Assembly (NCBI GenBank): GCA_032871835.1
Contig: CM065299.1
Location: forward strand, 27,111,074-27,175,073
Direction of reading: 5' to 3'
Length of the DNA stretch: 64,000 nucleotides
DNA from: Dipteronia dyeriana
Lineage: Eukaryota > Streptophyta > Magnoliopsida > Sapindales > Sapindaceae
Shown here: positions 11,560 through 24,254 of the stretch, one piece after another
Layout: each line of letters opens with the position of its first letter
Numbering within the stretch: position 1 is the stretch's first letter
Position numbers and translations under genes: made by a program
The notes under the pieces: generated by a model
What the model was told of the DNA's origin: nothing
Databases searched by the model: none
The model's input: the letters and a program-made list of their open reading frames with translations, nothing else

Positions 11560-13302
11560 ATCATAAATCATTTCCTAAGAAGGATTTACTCGGTTGGCAA
11601 GAATCCTTTCCTTAGGTGGATTTATTTGATAGTTAAGAATCCTTATCTTAAAGAAATTCTATCCTTTTGTATATGTATAAGGGCTGGCCGAATTTTATGT
11701 GATATAGATTAGGATCACAAATCCTTTCCTAAGAAGGATTACTTGGTAGTTAAGAATCCTTTCCTTAGGTAGATTTACTTGGTGGTTAAGAATCCTTTTC
11801 AAAAAAGAATTCTATCCTAACACCAAGACTCCTAATCCAACTCAAAAATGTATTTGTAACCATATTAAAGACTTCCTAATTTGATTAGATAAATAACTCA
11901 TTTTATTTATCTACTTATCAAATATAGTCTTTAACATTAACTATACTACCAACAATAGTATAGTTTTAGGAGACCATCTCCTAATAGGAAAAGATTTTAA
12001 CTTTTAATTAAATAATTAATTAATCAACAAATTAATTAATTTCCATTTAATTAAATAATAATAAAATAAAAATAATATATTTAAGTTATTCACCATAGTC
12101 ATTGCCGCCCATACCTAGTATAAAGGTCATATATTAATTTTCTTATTTTATTAAATCCATTGGACCTTAATAAAAAGTCTACATGTGAACTAGACATATT
12201 CTTACAAAAAGAAACAAGTTCATATGCCTTATTACAATTCTAGATGAACCCCTAAATTGGTCCAGTAGAATATATCAAGTGATCCATGCAAGTTCGTGTG
12301 GATTGGGGATCTTGGAGGGCTATCTAAATTTAAGCTCCAATAGACACAACCCAATCACAATCAACAAATGATTCACTTAGGTCCAATCTATTTAATTTTA
12401 GTTCATTCCACTAAAGAACTAAAATTGAACTCTTAAATAAAGATAGAATAAGTTGATGTTTCTCATTCATACCCTAGACAACCTTATTGGAGAAAGTGTA
12501 TCCTCGTGAAGAATACCAGTAATTGCAAAGAGCTCATAGACCGCATATAGCTCTCCAAGTTACCATATTTACTCATATGACCACATTTTGAACTTGGATA
12601 TTTTGACTTGTCCAGAAGCCATGTTTCGATAGACACTATTGAAAACTTAACGTTAAGATTTAATATCCAATACCTCAAAACATCCATATGATGGTATTAT
12701 ACTCTCATTCAATAAATGGAGTCCTCTATCGATTAACAAATGAATACCACCAAACTATCGAGGATAGACTATGCTATATAATCGTACTCATTGATAGCTC
12801 AAATGATAACACTTGCAACCATAAGTCCATCATTTATCTCAGGATTAAGATAGACTCTCCGATTGTCTTCAAACGAAAACTTTTATCCATTGACGGTTCT
12901 AGATAAAGTATTTCATTTTGATCCTATTCAATGCACCCAGTGCACTATGCCCAAAGACACCACACTTTGATGATTTTAGACTCATCATAACACATTTGAT
13001 CCCACTCAAATGCAAGCAAAAGAATCTACAACTTTGACAAAATAAAGGCGTCCAACCTTCTATCTTAAGTTGTGAATATTATTAAGACTAACTAAAGAAT
13101 TGTGTCTATCTCATACATATCTAGATGTATGAACAATTCTTCTTTTCTCATAGTCTTTTGACCTTATGATTTTTTATTTTTGACAATTATAATAATTAAA
13201 CTATAAATGCTATAAGATTTGTTAAACTGGAAATCACTTTATCCATATAAAAAGATTGTTAATTACAATATTACACTCTTGCTATCGAGCATAATCCTAA
13301 CA
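10832..13302 (-). repeat. 5' LTR of copia element 2
   Basis: About 2.47 kb, TGTAGAG...CCTAACA on the plus strand (TG...CA on both strands). Near identical to 3537-5996. It differs mainly in a longer (CA)n(TA)n microsatellite at 11467-11558 and in the intact terminal CA. It would hold the promoter and polyadenylation signals of the element. Confidence 0.92.
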
Positions 13303-13386
13303 AAATAAAAATACATTGAAATTCTAGGACCAAAATAGAGCAATAACAAACCACATATAAAACATATATATATCCATACATTCCAA

Positions 13387-13440
<54 letters not shown>

Positions 13441-13552
13441 AATACTTTTAGTGCCATATCTTTCTAAAACATGCATATATACAATAAAAAGAATAAGATT
13501 CATGAATACATACATCAATTAATCGAGGGTACAACCAGGCTCTGATACCAAT
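13303..13552 (-). other. Proximal leader and PBS of element 1
   Basis: Matches 10625-10831 of element 2 and ends at the next LTR. The PBS TGGTATCAGAGCC is at 13538-13550 on the minus strand. A (GT)n(TA)n run at 13387-13437 enlarges it. Its left end (AAATA) is the right-hand flank of nested element 2; the continuation is at 3536. Confidence 0.88.
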
Positions 13553-15870
13553 TGTAGGGAAAATAAAACCCCGCGCAGCGGAAGCGTGAGAAAATTTATA
13601 AAATTAGGGTTTGCGTATAAATAAAAAATTTCCTTTTGTAATAACAAGAACCTTAACCCTGGATTAATTGATGTATATAAAAGTGTCGTACCTTTTTTTT
13701 TCTCATGACGATTGAACAAGCACCGAATTGAATCCGTAAGATCTTCCAATCCAATCACGAACGTGAATCACCTAGGAGTGTGAGCTCCCATTCTTTAATT
13801 GTATACCTGAGGATGGAAACAAACAAAAATCTTTTTCTTTGTTAGTTACAATTATCCTCCAAGAGAAAAATTCAAGAACGTCAGGTCACTAGTGAATTAT
13901 CAATCTAATTGAATGAAACTCGCGTGAACCCGATTTGATTTCGTACACAAAACCCTTTTGATGTAAAGGATTCTAGTAGACTATCAAAACAAAAACGTTC
14001 TCTTTTTCTCTTTTCTCCTTGGCCGAATTCTACACCCTTTATCTATGAGTTGATCGAATTTTGTCTAGAGCAAAAACTAAATTTTTTTCTCTCACAATTT
14101 TCTCTTGCTAGGCCAAATTCTCTCTTGAAAATTACCTAGCATGGCCGAAATTTTCATCATAGAATGCTTAGGGCTGGCCGAAATTCACAAGGGGATATAT
14201 ATAGGATCACAAATCCTTTTCTAAGAATGATTTACTTGGTTGGCAAGAATCCTTTCCTTAGGTGGATTTAAGTTTCCATTTCAAAGAAGAATTCTACTCT
14301 TAAGTAGATTTACTTGGTGACCAAAAATTCTTTTCCAAAAAGAATTTTTTCCTACACCAAGACTTCTAATCCAACTCATTAGGGTATTTGTAATCATATT
14401 AAAGACTTCCTAATTTGATTAGATAAATAATTCCTTTTATTTATCCACTTATCAAATATAGTCTTTAATATTAATTATACCACCAACAATAGTATAATTT
14501 TAGGAGATTAACTCCTACTAGGAAAAAGATTTTGACTTTTAATTAAATAATTAATTAATTACCAAATTAATTTATTTCCATTTAATTAAATAATAAAATA
14601 AAAATAATATAATTAAGCTATTTTAAATAGCCTTACCGCCCAACACATATATATAGGCCATATATTATTTTTCTTATTTTATTAAATCCATTGGACGTTA
14701 ATAAAAAAGTCTACATGTGAACTAGACATATTCTTACAAAAAGAAACAAGTCCACATGCCTTAATACAATTCTAGATGGACTCCTAAATTGGTCTGGTAG
14801 AATATATCAAGTGATCCATGCAAGTTCGTGTGGATTGGGGATCTTGGCGGGCTATCTAAATTTAAGCTCCAATAGACACAACCCAATCACAATCAACAAA
14901 TGATTCACTTAGATCCGATATATTTAAATTTAGTTGATTCCACTAAAGAACTAAAATTGAACTCTTAAATAAAGATAGAATAAGTTGATGTTACTCGTTC
15001 ATACCCTAGACAACCTGATTGGAGAAATTATATCCTCTTGAAAAATATCAATAATATTCAAGAGCTCATAGACCGCCTATAGCTCTCCAAGTTACCATAT
15101 TTACTTATATGACCACATTTTGAACTTGGATATTTTGACTTGTCCAGAAGCTATGTTTCAATAGACACTATTAAAAACTTAACGTTAAGATTTAATATCC
15201 AATACCTCAAAACATCCATATGATGATATTCTACTCTCATTTAATAAATTGAGTCACGATGTCCATATCTATAAATGAAGTCCTCTATCGATTAACAAAT
15301 GAATGCCACCAAACTATCGAGGATAGACTATGCTATATTATCGTACTCATTGATAGCTCAAATGATAACACTTGCAATCATAAGTCTATCATTTATCTCA
15401 GGATTGAGATAGACTCTCCGATTGTCTTCAAATGAAAACTTTTATCCATTGACGGTTATAGATAAAGTATTTCATTATGATCCTATTTAATGCACCCAGT
15501 GCCCTAGATTCTTTTGCCTAAAGACACCTCACTTTGATGATTTTAGACTCATCATAACACATTTGATCCCACTCAAATGCTAGCAAAAGAATCTACAACT
15601 TTGACAAGATAAAGACGCCCAACCTTTTATCTTAAATTTTGAATATTATTCAAGACTAACTATAAAATTGTGTCTACCTCATACATATCTAGATGTATGA
15701 ACAATTCTTCTTTTCTCATAGTCTTTTGACCTTATGATTATTTACTTTTGACAATTATAATAATTAAACTATAAATGCTATATGATTTATTAAACTAGAA
15801 ATCACTTTATTAATATGAAAAGATTGTCAATTACATTATTACACTCTTGCTATTGAGCATAATCCCAACA
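13553..15870 (-). repeat. 5' LTR of copia element 1
   Basis: TGTAGGG...CCCAACA, about 2.32 kb. Clearly the same family as the element 2 LTRs but visibly more diverged, and lacking the CA/TA microsatellite, so element 1 is the older host. It is followed by unrelated DNA starting GGATATCC. Confidence 0.92.
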
Positions 15871-16306
15871 GGATATCCATTTAAACGAATTTTTTTTGAA
15901 AGAAAATTATTATTATTAAATCGTTAACCGTGGTGCTAAGTTACGTTATTGCCCCTTCAAATTAAGAAAATAAAAGTTTTATTTTATTTTATTTTGATTT
16001 TAAAGTTAAGTGTAAAAATATCATTTTACATTTTCTGTGACGGTTGACCGTTAAAATTCTGGTCAAAGGGATCAAATTGAGAGGTTTTTAATTTTTCAAA
16101 CATAGGGACCAATACTTGTTTTTTGTTTTCGTTTTTGTTTTTCACTTTTTATATTAAAAATCATTTTTTAAAACTATTAATTGTACTATTATACGTTTGA
16201 TATGACTAGAACAAGACGGGACAAGATTTTCAAATGACCAAAGTGCCCCTCTTATATATATATTCCATAATAATTTATTTACAACTAGAACTAAAAACAT
16301 TCATGT

Positions 16307-16351
<45 letters not shown>
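15871..16351. other. Intergenic DNA and left piece of AT-rich repeat copy 1
   Basis: No gene. From about 16113 the sequence matches 48480-48640 (shared landmarks: ACTATTAATTGTACTRTTA, ACAAGACGGRACAAGATTTT and CAAAGTGCCCC), so it is the left part of an AT-rich TIR-like repeat. The right part of this copy lies at 35490-35542 and 47181-47790, beyond the inserted elements. It ends in a (AT)n run at about 16308-16351, where the next LTR starts. Confidence 0.7.
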
Positions 16352-16356
<5 letters not shown>

Positions 16357-17066
16357 ACGGTGATTTTTGGATCGATCACACGTCGAACAGAGTATATATG
16401 AGATCGCACAATTACTAATTATGAACGACTAAAGAATTAAAGAGAACACAAAGATTTTACGTGGTAAAACCCCAACGTGGGGTTGCCGGAAATCGACGAA
16501 GAAAGAATTTCACTATAAATAATAGATTACATGCTTAATCTCTTATGCTATCTCCCTTTTTTATCCTTGACTTTTTGTGGGTGCTATTAAGACCTATTTA
16601 TACATGCATAAAACCCTAATTTGTGCTATACAAGTAAGTAGAATTGACGTGCTTGATTCGTTTTATCCTTCTTTCCTATTTCATGTTCTTTACATATTGG
16701 ACTTCTTGCCTAATTTGGACTCTGACATAGATAAGGAAATTCGTTTCCTTATCAAAGTGTGCTTTGAGATACCTTATTGGAGTAAGACTTATTCTGCGTG
16801 CATATCCACTTGTCAATCTAGTGACTATCTAATAAAACCCGACAAAGCCTTGTTCTCCCCGACCATTGACTCAATCCCGGCCTGGGGCTTTGGCTCGACT
16901 TGAGGTTTTGACCCGACCATCCTGATAATCCCGACTGGGTATTATGAAGTCTTCTTTTATTGTAGATGGGGAGAGGATGTTGTCTCTTGATGACGTGGTA
17001 TCTTTAACTCCCTTATTTTTAGGATAGTTACGCTGACTCACCATTCTTCAGATTTTACCAATAACA
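16352..17066 (-). repeat. 3' LTR of Tat element 3
   Basis: Plus strand runs TGTTGACGG...CCAATAACA, about 715 bp, bounded on the right by a PPT. The inner terminus resembles the end of the element 4 LTR (TGTTGACGTCG on the minus strand). A short open frame inside (16577-16903) has no recognised domain. The partner 5' LTR is absent, so the boundary on the left rests on the TG terminus and the switch from the AT run. Confidence 0.78.
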
Positions 17067-17082
17067 ACGCCCCCTTAAACAC
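17067..17082 (-). promoter_or_regulatory. Polypurine tract of Tat element 3
   Basis: The minus strand reads GTTTAAGGGGGCGT directly next to the LTR. A run of five G after AA is typical of Ty3/gypsy PPTs and fixes the element's orientation as minus even though the extra ORF next to it is on plus. Confidence 0.8.
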
Positions 17083-18614
17083 ACGGGGTCACATAAATGA
17101 TTGTCACGAGTAGGATGTGTTAGGCTTCAGGTGTTTAATTTACCCTATCTCTTTTATCTTGTAGCCCATAAATACCTTTTTAATGCGTTACAGTTACTCA
17201 CCATGCAAATTCAGCTGATGCAATCATTGTGGATCGTTTTCAAAATTCAAATGGAGCGTGGTTTTCTATTTTGACGCACCTACCCTCACTTTCGGCTGAT
17301 GACGCATGTCTTACCTGGTGACATCACTGGCTGGTATATATAATCTTGTGGCGTTTTACTTCTCTTTTTGCAACTCGATATTCAACTTTTATCAGAAGAC
17401 AATCCCTAACCCTTTTTTCCTTTGAACCTCTGCTCTTCCCAAATCTTTTATCCTCTCAGATGCTTTCATGGTATGGATCATGTTCTTCGCCATCGATATT
17501 TTGAGCTTCTTCTTCGTGCCATCGAGGCTGGTGATAATGAGAATATCGCTAGGCTTGAGTCCATTCTTTGGGGGCATCTTCCTTCTTCTTATCAACCCAC
17601 CGCATTAAATGTGGATTACTCTATAGCTTGCCCAGAGTTTGCCCTCTTCCCCTCTGATATATCTAATTCCAATTCGGTTGATGTTTGTGTAGATATGTCA
17701 AAGCAAGGCAGCTCCAAGCAGACTACCAGAGCCTCTCCTAAGAGTTTGTGCATGCAGCAATTGATTTGAAGATACCTTTGCAACTTCTTAAAATGAAAAA
17801 CGTACCACGGGAGCGATAATCTCGGATGCTAAGGTTTAGCGCTGATCACCCTTGTTCATTCGATTCATAGATAAACGTTGTGGCTGAGGCTGAGCTAACA
17901 AAATTCAAGGATCGATTCGATCTGACCAGTGTACAATAACTGTATTGTAGCGGCGATCTGGCTGTATGGAACCCTGCTTCTGGTACAGCTGCTATATACG
18001 GGGCTATGTTATTCTCAGAGGTTACTCTCCCCCTTCAACCTTTCATCGCTCGATTCCTGGCGAAGGCTGGTATTGCTCCTGCCCAACTAACCCTCAATTC
18101 TTACCGGGTACTGGTCAGGTTGGGGCATTTATGGAAAATTCTTGGGGCAAAATAACCCCCGACCCCTCAAGAGATCCGTATCTTTTATACGCTGAATTGA
18201 TCTGACAGTGGAGGCACTTTTTACCTTCAATCCACACCTCAAAGCCTGTGGGTTACTCATGGGTATAAGGAAAAACCTGTACCCCTTTCGGATAAAGATC
18301 ACAGGGGATTTATCTGGGGGTTCCCCTCCTCAAACAAGTACTGGAAGAACAGTTGGTTCTTCATTGGAGGTGACTGGGGTGAAATAGTTGTTGTCGACCC
18401 CACACAAGGGTTGATGCGGAATAGAGTTCCAAGGCACTTTTACAGCCCCGAGCACTGGAATAAAACTTTCCCCTCTCTGACAAAGATCCAGGCCGATATG
18501 GTATTCAAGGCGGCTAAGACTTCTTTGGAAGAGAGGGATCGCCGAGTCCTTTATGTTGAGGCAGATTTAATCAAGGAAAAGTTTTTTCCCTGATTTCTGC
18601 CTGTCGTTGACAAT

Positions 18615-18716
18615 GTGAGTCATCCTTACTTTATATTTTTTTTAGCATAAAACGTCATGCGTACTTTTACCTATATTGACTGTTGATTATCGTGCGAATT
18701 TTTTTTTTTCTTTTAG
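18615..18716 (+). other. Predicted intron 1 of the element 3 extra ORF
   Basis: Starts GTGAGT after GTTGACAAT and ends in a strong pyrimidine tract TTTTTTTTTTCTTTTAG. It lies between two coding pieces of the extra ORF. An intron-like gap of similar size is at 44708-44814 in element 4. Confidence 0.6.
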
Positions 18717-20066
18717 TATTCGACGTAAACATCATCGCTGGTGATCAGGCTGAGAAGGCCAAGCAAGTTCATAAGGTCAGTAGAAAGGCCGCAGCCGATC
18801 AGGTTGCTCAGGGATTGCTCTACCTGAACATGATCTGATAGAGCATGTGTATGAATCTGGTTGCCATTCTTCTGACATCCCATCTGAACAAGTTGGTACG
18901 AGCGATCGTCATCCTCCCCGATATCAAAGTGACAATCAGGGTCGTTCCGAAGAAAGGGTCTGTCGGGTTAGGTCTAGTTCTGGAGCATCTGACTGTGGAA
19001 GACGTGATCATGATAGGTCTAAAAGAGAGCATCGGGGAAGGGAAGATTCACGAAGGGAGAAGTCACATGAAGTAGACGTGACGGTCAAGGCTCCGAGCCA
19101 TAAGGTTGTTAAGACCACCAAAGGGTCATCTGCTCTTGATGCCTTTCGGATGAAAGCAAGTCTTGCATCTGAGGTTGACCCAGCATTGCTTACCCCGGTG
19201 GTCTATCAGATCATCTTGGAGAAGGAGGAGGAAGACCATGAGATGGTTTCTGATCTTATGTCGTGAGAATTACGATCCAAGAGAATGAGTGATCGGGGTA
19301 CATTAAATCCATCTTCCGCTCCATTCGAATCAATCACAATTACCGACCAAGCGCTCCCCCAGAATGAGTCTCCCGAGGTTCTGACTGTGCCACTCCCTGC
19401 TGCCCTAAGGATGATCCTATACAGTTTACTGTGAGACGTCAAATCGTTTTCACTGATTATGAAGATGATGTAGGTGGTCCTGACGAGGAAGAAAAGATAC
19501 TTGATGAAAGCTTCCTTAATCTATCTGAGTTTACTGTGAGGTGTCAAATCGTTTTCACTGATTTTAAAGATAATGTGGGTGGTCCTGACGAGGAAGAGAA
19601 GATAGCTGATGAAAGCTTCTATAATATAACTGAGGAGCAGGCTCTCCGTTCTATTTTTGAACCAAGGGAAGAAGCAGCTATGCAGTTTGAGGGGAATATC
19701 GGGATGAGTAAGCCTATTGGTGCCCCTTCCATTATGCATGTTGTTATCGAAGGTCAAATTTCTAAAGGCGAAGGCCTCCGGTTTGCTACACCTGATAATC
19801 TTCTTGGGAAAGATGTTGGAATCCCGAAGACTCCAACATCTGTTGATCATACTATTCCCTTATCTCCTCAGATCCAATCTGCTCATGTTATTTCAGCTGT
19901 TGAGCTTTCTCACTTTCCATCATCCAGCAATTCTCAGACCGACCCCCTATACATGTTTCGCTCAATGTCATTTAGGGTCATATATATTGGTGAAAGGTAC
20001 TGGAAGGATGCCCAAGATGCTACAGATTTTGAGTGGATCCGTATGACACTTAATAATGGTGTTTTT

Positions 20067-20145
20067 GTAAGTCTCTCCATCATTTTTGTTATTTTTCTTT
20101 CGATCCTTTTGTCTATCTAACCTGCCTTTTGTTGATCTTTTGTAG
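20067..20145 (+). other. Predicted phase-0 intron 2 of the element 3 extra ORF
   Basis: GTAAGT donor after the codons for NNGVF and TTTTGTAG acceptor before AVEALTRAIS. Removing the 79 bases joins two frames without changing phase and leads straight into the coiled coil. The same intron position and phase occur in element 4 (43897-43965). Confidence 0.72.
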
Positions 20146-21139
20146 GCGGTAGAAGCATTAACTCGGGCAATTTCTGAGAAAAATAAACATGTTGTTGAGA
20201 TTTCTCAGCTGAAGATGGCTCTCGTTGAGAAAGATAAGCCTTTAAAGTCTTCTGCTGTCAGTGCTTTCAAAGCTAGCCAGTATGCAGAGAAGCTAAAGGC
20301 GCATATAGCAACCGAGATGGCTCTGAGAAAAACACTCGTGAATGTTCATAATAGAGCCACTGCATATGATGAATCTCTTAGGGAACTCACTACGAGGAAT
20401 GTTGGGCTAGAAAAGAGAGTTTCGAAGGCTAAACTCGAATCGGGGGCTATCTAGGTTAAGACAGCAGCGGATAAAGCTTTGGAAGAAGCTTTGGAAGAAG
20501 CTTTGGTTACCCGGGATTCCCTTGCCACAGCTCAGCGGAAGATGTTGGAGGTGCAGCAGGCGTCTAAGGAGGCTAGGCTTCATTATGAGCATTTCGCTAA
20601 AGACTTGAAGCAGTAACAAATCAATAGGGAAGTCCTTTCATACGAAAACAGGTTAGACCTCGAAGTCCAAAATGTTGATTGGTATAAGAGGTCCCCTACT
20701 TTCGATGCTATGTTGCTAAGGGAGTTTGAGAGGTCTGGCAACTGCTAGGACATTTTTTGGTACAAAGGACAGGTCTTCAAAAAAGGCCCACTTGAAATGG
20801 AACCGGACGATATCTAAGCACCAAAGAGAGCCCCTGGAAGCGATCAAGAATCAGCAGGTTTGGTGGAAGGCCTATTACAGATCTATCGAAAAGAATCCCC
20901 TCCCCATGCAGCTCGAGCTCCCTTCGAAGGTATCACTTGTGTCTTTTCATGCCGGTCAAGATAGTGGCGTTTTGACCAAAAGGGTTGACATCAGTCCTTC
21001 CCCCGGTGTAGATTATTCACCCTTCGTATTTGCTGATCATGATAACAACATTTCCTGGTCAGATTTTAGAGATTTCAATGAAGATGATAATGTTCCTCCC
21101 TCCGGTCCTGGGGGTTCCTCCGTTGCTGGGAACAGCTGA

Positions 21140-21950
21140 TGCATCTATGCTTTTATGGCTCTTTTTTTATGTGTATTTACATTTGTAACACTTGACCGAT
21201 CATGACAGTTAATGTATATTTTTTCCTTATTTGCGCATCTTCAAGATGTTTACCATTTTTGGTGTGTGGTTTCTCATACTTGCATTCTTTCATATTTTAT
21301 CTCAACCCGAACTATGCATGCTGACCCATGCCAGGTTGATGATTATGAGTTAGGCTAAGCAGAACCACTTGTATACTGATCCTTTGGGATTGATAACCTA
21401 ATTTTCTGAGCATGCGTCGTTATGTAATGATTGACTTATTTAACTCATTTTTTATGATCAACCACCCTTGGGGAACTGAACCGTGCTCTGTAACGATTTC
21501 AAGATTTCCTCAGGTAGATCTATTACATTTTCCCGCTTGGGTTCTGGCTGCTCCCGATCGTTTGTTGTATATCTTTCTGTTAAGCAGTGTTCATTTGTAA
21601 ACAAATTATGTAGTTTATATTTTTAGACTTTGGTCTTTTATCTGTCAACTAGGTCGTTGGGACGTCTCCTGATAGTCTAGTGATCAAGATTCATTGCGAT
21701 AAGGTGTAACTTGTCCCACCATCATTATAAGCGTTTATGGATGTGTTTTCCTTATCTTATAGGTTGGATTCTCACCTTATCAAACTCTTGGCACATCCCA
21801 TCGGGTTTATGTACCCGAAGACACCCTAACAGTGCTTCATATGCACCCAGTTAGTTTCAGTGAGTGTGCATTGTCATGTCAACTAATGCTTTCGGAACGA
21901 TTTATATTCCTATTTGAGGTCCCCATTATCTTGCTTTTGTTCTTGTTTTC
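21140..21950. other. Non-coding spacer of Tat element 3
   Basis: Between the end of the extra ORF and the LTR-like insertion. No frame with a known domain. The corresponding spacer of element 4 is about 0.9 kb (42150-43048). Confidence 0.55.
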
Positions 21951-23990
21951 GAGTATATTTTGGTATTTGATGTGTTTGTTAGCCTTGTGTAGGTACATGT
22001 TCCCTACGGAAGGTATTTGAGCTTAATTGAAGAGTTTTTGAGGTTAAAAGGCAGAATTTGGAATAGCTTATGCAGATCCTTAAACTTTGGAAGGTCATAT
22101 CTCTCTCCTCCGATCGAAATACGTCTCCCATAACCACTTTTTGGAAAGCCCTGAGGTCTTCTTTCCAACGCACTTTAAATATTGCAATTCAGAGGTTTTT
22201 AGAGAAAATTATGACCATTTTTATAATGGTGCGCAGAGGTACGGTAAGCAACCGCGCGAGACCAATTTGCATACCGCATTTTTTGGCAGTAGGTTCCAAA
22301 AGTGATGTGTGGTACGCCTGTTGATGTGTACCGCGTGACGTACCGCATATATGGGCGGAAATGCATTTTTTGGCCATTTTTTGGGCATTTTTTGAAGGGT
22401 ATTCTTGTCTTTTCACCCCAATATCTTACCCTAACTTCCAAGCCTATAAATAACCCACTTTCTCTCCTCTTTTCAGACCTCTCCTCCCCTATTTTCCCCT
22501 TCTCACACCTCTTATCTTTTTCTTCCATTTTCTTTCACCTCTTGCTCTCATGGAGGTTTTTCCTCCATGGAAGCTCACCATACACCTCCACCTCACCACT
22601 ATACACTTCCTTCATCCATCTTAGAGTAGATTATAAAGGAATTAGGAGCTAAAACCGAGCTAGGAAGGCTAGGAGCATCTTTAGAGGACTTGTCTTCAAG
22701 GGTTTGCTCTTATTTACTCATTTCTTTGTATTTCTTGTATTCTTTGATGTATTCCACCAATTTGGGGATATTGTAAACCTACACTTGTGTAATAAATATA
22801 TTGATTGTTCTTAAATTCATTTGGATTTTGTTTTGCTCTTTGAGATATGTGTTTTTATGCTCTTAATATGATATGTATGTGTATGAATTGTAAGAAATTA
22901 ATATGTGTCCAAGATTGGGTTTAGGAGTAGTTGTAATTTAGAGTAGAAATTAGATACCCATGATTGTTGATTGATTGATGGATGACTTGGAATTCCATGT
23001 ATTGAGTAATTTGAGTAATATGGATTTTAGCCCCAAAGAGTAGAAAAGGTTTCAGTTCAGGCTTTTAGTTGCTAAATTGACGTTGGTTCATATCCTTGTT
23101 CTTAATGGGTTTTTGTATTAAGACACGATTATCCATCCACGTGACAGGATTGGGTGATGAATTGATTATGGGAAAATTCCCTAATCAAGAGGATGAACCT
23201 TTAACCTAAATTGAATGTTCTTAATGATATAACAATCACATTGTTGCATATAGTTGTTAGGTAAACTTGTTTCCCATGTTTAGCCATCCTAGGGAGTTGA
23301 CTAAACCGAATCTTTGACATAGAAGTATAGACCACTGACATTTTTCTTATGCTTATGTTTTTATATGGATGTTTTGAGTGCTTAAAGCCTTCGCTTAATT
23401 GATCACTTTATAATTGATCCATGGTTCGATGCTATGTACCGAGAGGAGACGTATTTGACAATGCTTAGATAAACATTCACTATTCTTGACTAGAAAGTGC
23501 TAGAACCACTAGGCTAGCGTATAGGGTTCGATTTGTATTCCATGTGCTTAATGGGTTCATATATATTGTCCGGATTGCTCGAGAGAGATTTCGGGTATAT
23601 ATGGATACTATCTCTAAGACATCGAGAGAGATTAGAGATTAATTAAGGGGATACGAGCCTATGTATACTTGCACATTTGAGGATTAGGTGAGTCTAGAAC
23701 GTAATTAAGAGGATTGTCACGGTTGAGTTGTTTCTCTAGTGTAACCACATTTCATGCATATCTTCATTCCATCTAACATTGTATATATCATTTATATAAG
23801 TTATTTAGTTATATTATTATTCACTTTTCCGCAAACGCAACACACGAGTCCGCTTGGAGTGTTGTAATAATAGCTAGAACTAGAGACGATCGGTGAATCC
23901 CACCTCCATGTGGATCGATCCCTTGCTTGCTGTTGTGCTAGTATCTATAACTTGCGCCTTTGCGAGGCCGAACTTAAATGTTCATATTTG
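21950..23990 (+). mobile_element. LTR-like insertion in the element 3 spacer, boundaries uncertain
   Basis: The gap between the extra ORF and integrase is about 2.2 kb longer than in element 4, so something was inserted. The block has an LTR-like build: a TATA-like TATAAATA at about 22443-22450 followed by a CT-rich leader (22460-22560), no long frame, and a terminal part with CGCAAACGCAACACACGAGT and a GTGGATCGATCCC stretch near 23820-23920, as seen at the 3' end of many plant gypsy LTRs. I could not find exact TG/CA ends or a target duplication. A solo LTR is the simplest reading. Confidence 0.45.
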
Positions 23991-24254
23991 ATGACACTGC
24001 AACGATGTGTCCCCATCACCCCCTCGGGATCTCTATCGGTCTTGACCGATTATCTTAGGTATCCTGTAAATGCTCTTATGAGCGAATGCTTGGTTTCGAA
24101 CACAGTTCTTGATATTTATAATCGTTCTCCCTGGGGATTTTTATTGATTTCTCAAAAGATAAAAGAAAATTAGCAAATAATAATAATTTAAAGCTTACAC
24201 TATGGAAATAAATAATAAAAACAACTTAAGAATATTCTCATGGGTAGAAGATCT

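Larger units (their letters stand above)
3537..13302 (-). mobile_element. Ty1/copia element 2, both LTRs present, nested in element 1
   Basis: Complete in layout: 5' LTR 10832-13302, PBS 10817-10829, leader, damaged gag, integrase, RT, RNase H, PPT 5997-6009, 3' LTR 3537-5996. The candidate target duplication is AAACA (3532-3536) and AAATA (13303-13307), differing by one C/T. The uninterrupted leader of element 2 itself (around 10620) shows what the empty site in element 1 looked like. The two LTRs are nearly identical, so the insertion is young, yet the coding part lacks the protease active site and most of gag. It probably moved using proteins from a relative. Confidence 0.88.
1..15870 (-). 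mobile_element. Ty1/copia element 1, split by a nested relative and cut by the window edge
   Basis: Reading leftward, the order is 5' LTR (13553-15870), PBS and leader (13303-13552), inserted element 2 (3537-13302), rest of leader (2366-3536), gag, zinc knuckle, protease, integrase and linker. RT, RNase H and the 3' LTR must lie left of base 1. The order protease-integrase-RT is the copia order and is seen in full in element 2. Base 1 corresponds to about 7600 of element 2. The coding part has stops and frame changes, so the copy is dead. The host flank right of the LTR begins GGATA, a possible target duplication whose partner is outside the window. Family is certain from domains; the sub-lineage is not assigned. 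Confidence 0.85.
17473..21139 (+). pseudogene. Antisense additional ORF of Tat element 3 (gypsy-type transposon domain plus coiled coil)
   Basis: A string of plus-strand pieces collinear with the minus-strand ORF of element 4. Start MDHVLRHRYFELLL at 17473, in a Kozak-like context. At 17960-18140 is the core AVWNPASGTAAIYGAML then VTLPLQPFIARFLAKAGIAP, the putative gypsy-type transposon domain (Pfam PF04195 as I recall it). Next come a basic or acidic linker (18850-20060), a long Lys/Glu/Ala-rich coiled coil (20150-20620) and an acidic tail ending at 21139. Two introns are predicted at 18615-18716 and 20067-20145. Several stops (for example near 20452 and 20614) make this copy a pseudogene. 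The biochemical role in the Tat group is not known; an auxiliary role in transposition or RNA handling is only inference. Confidence 0.75.

Noticed and set aside
13263..13518. Frames with long Tyr-Ile repeats
   Set aside because: Translation of a (TA)n microsatellite.
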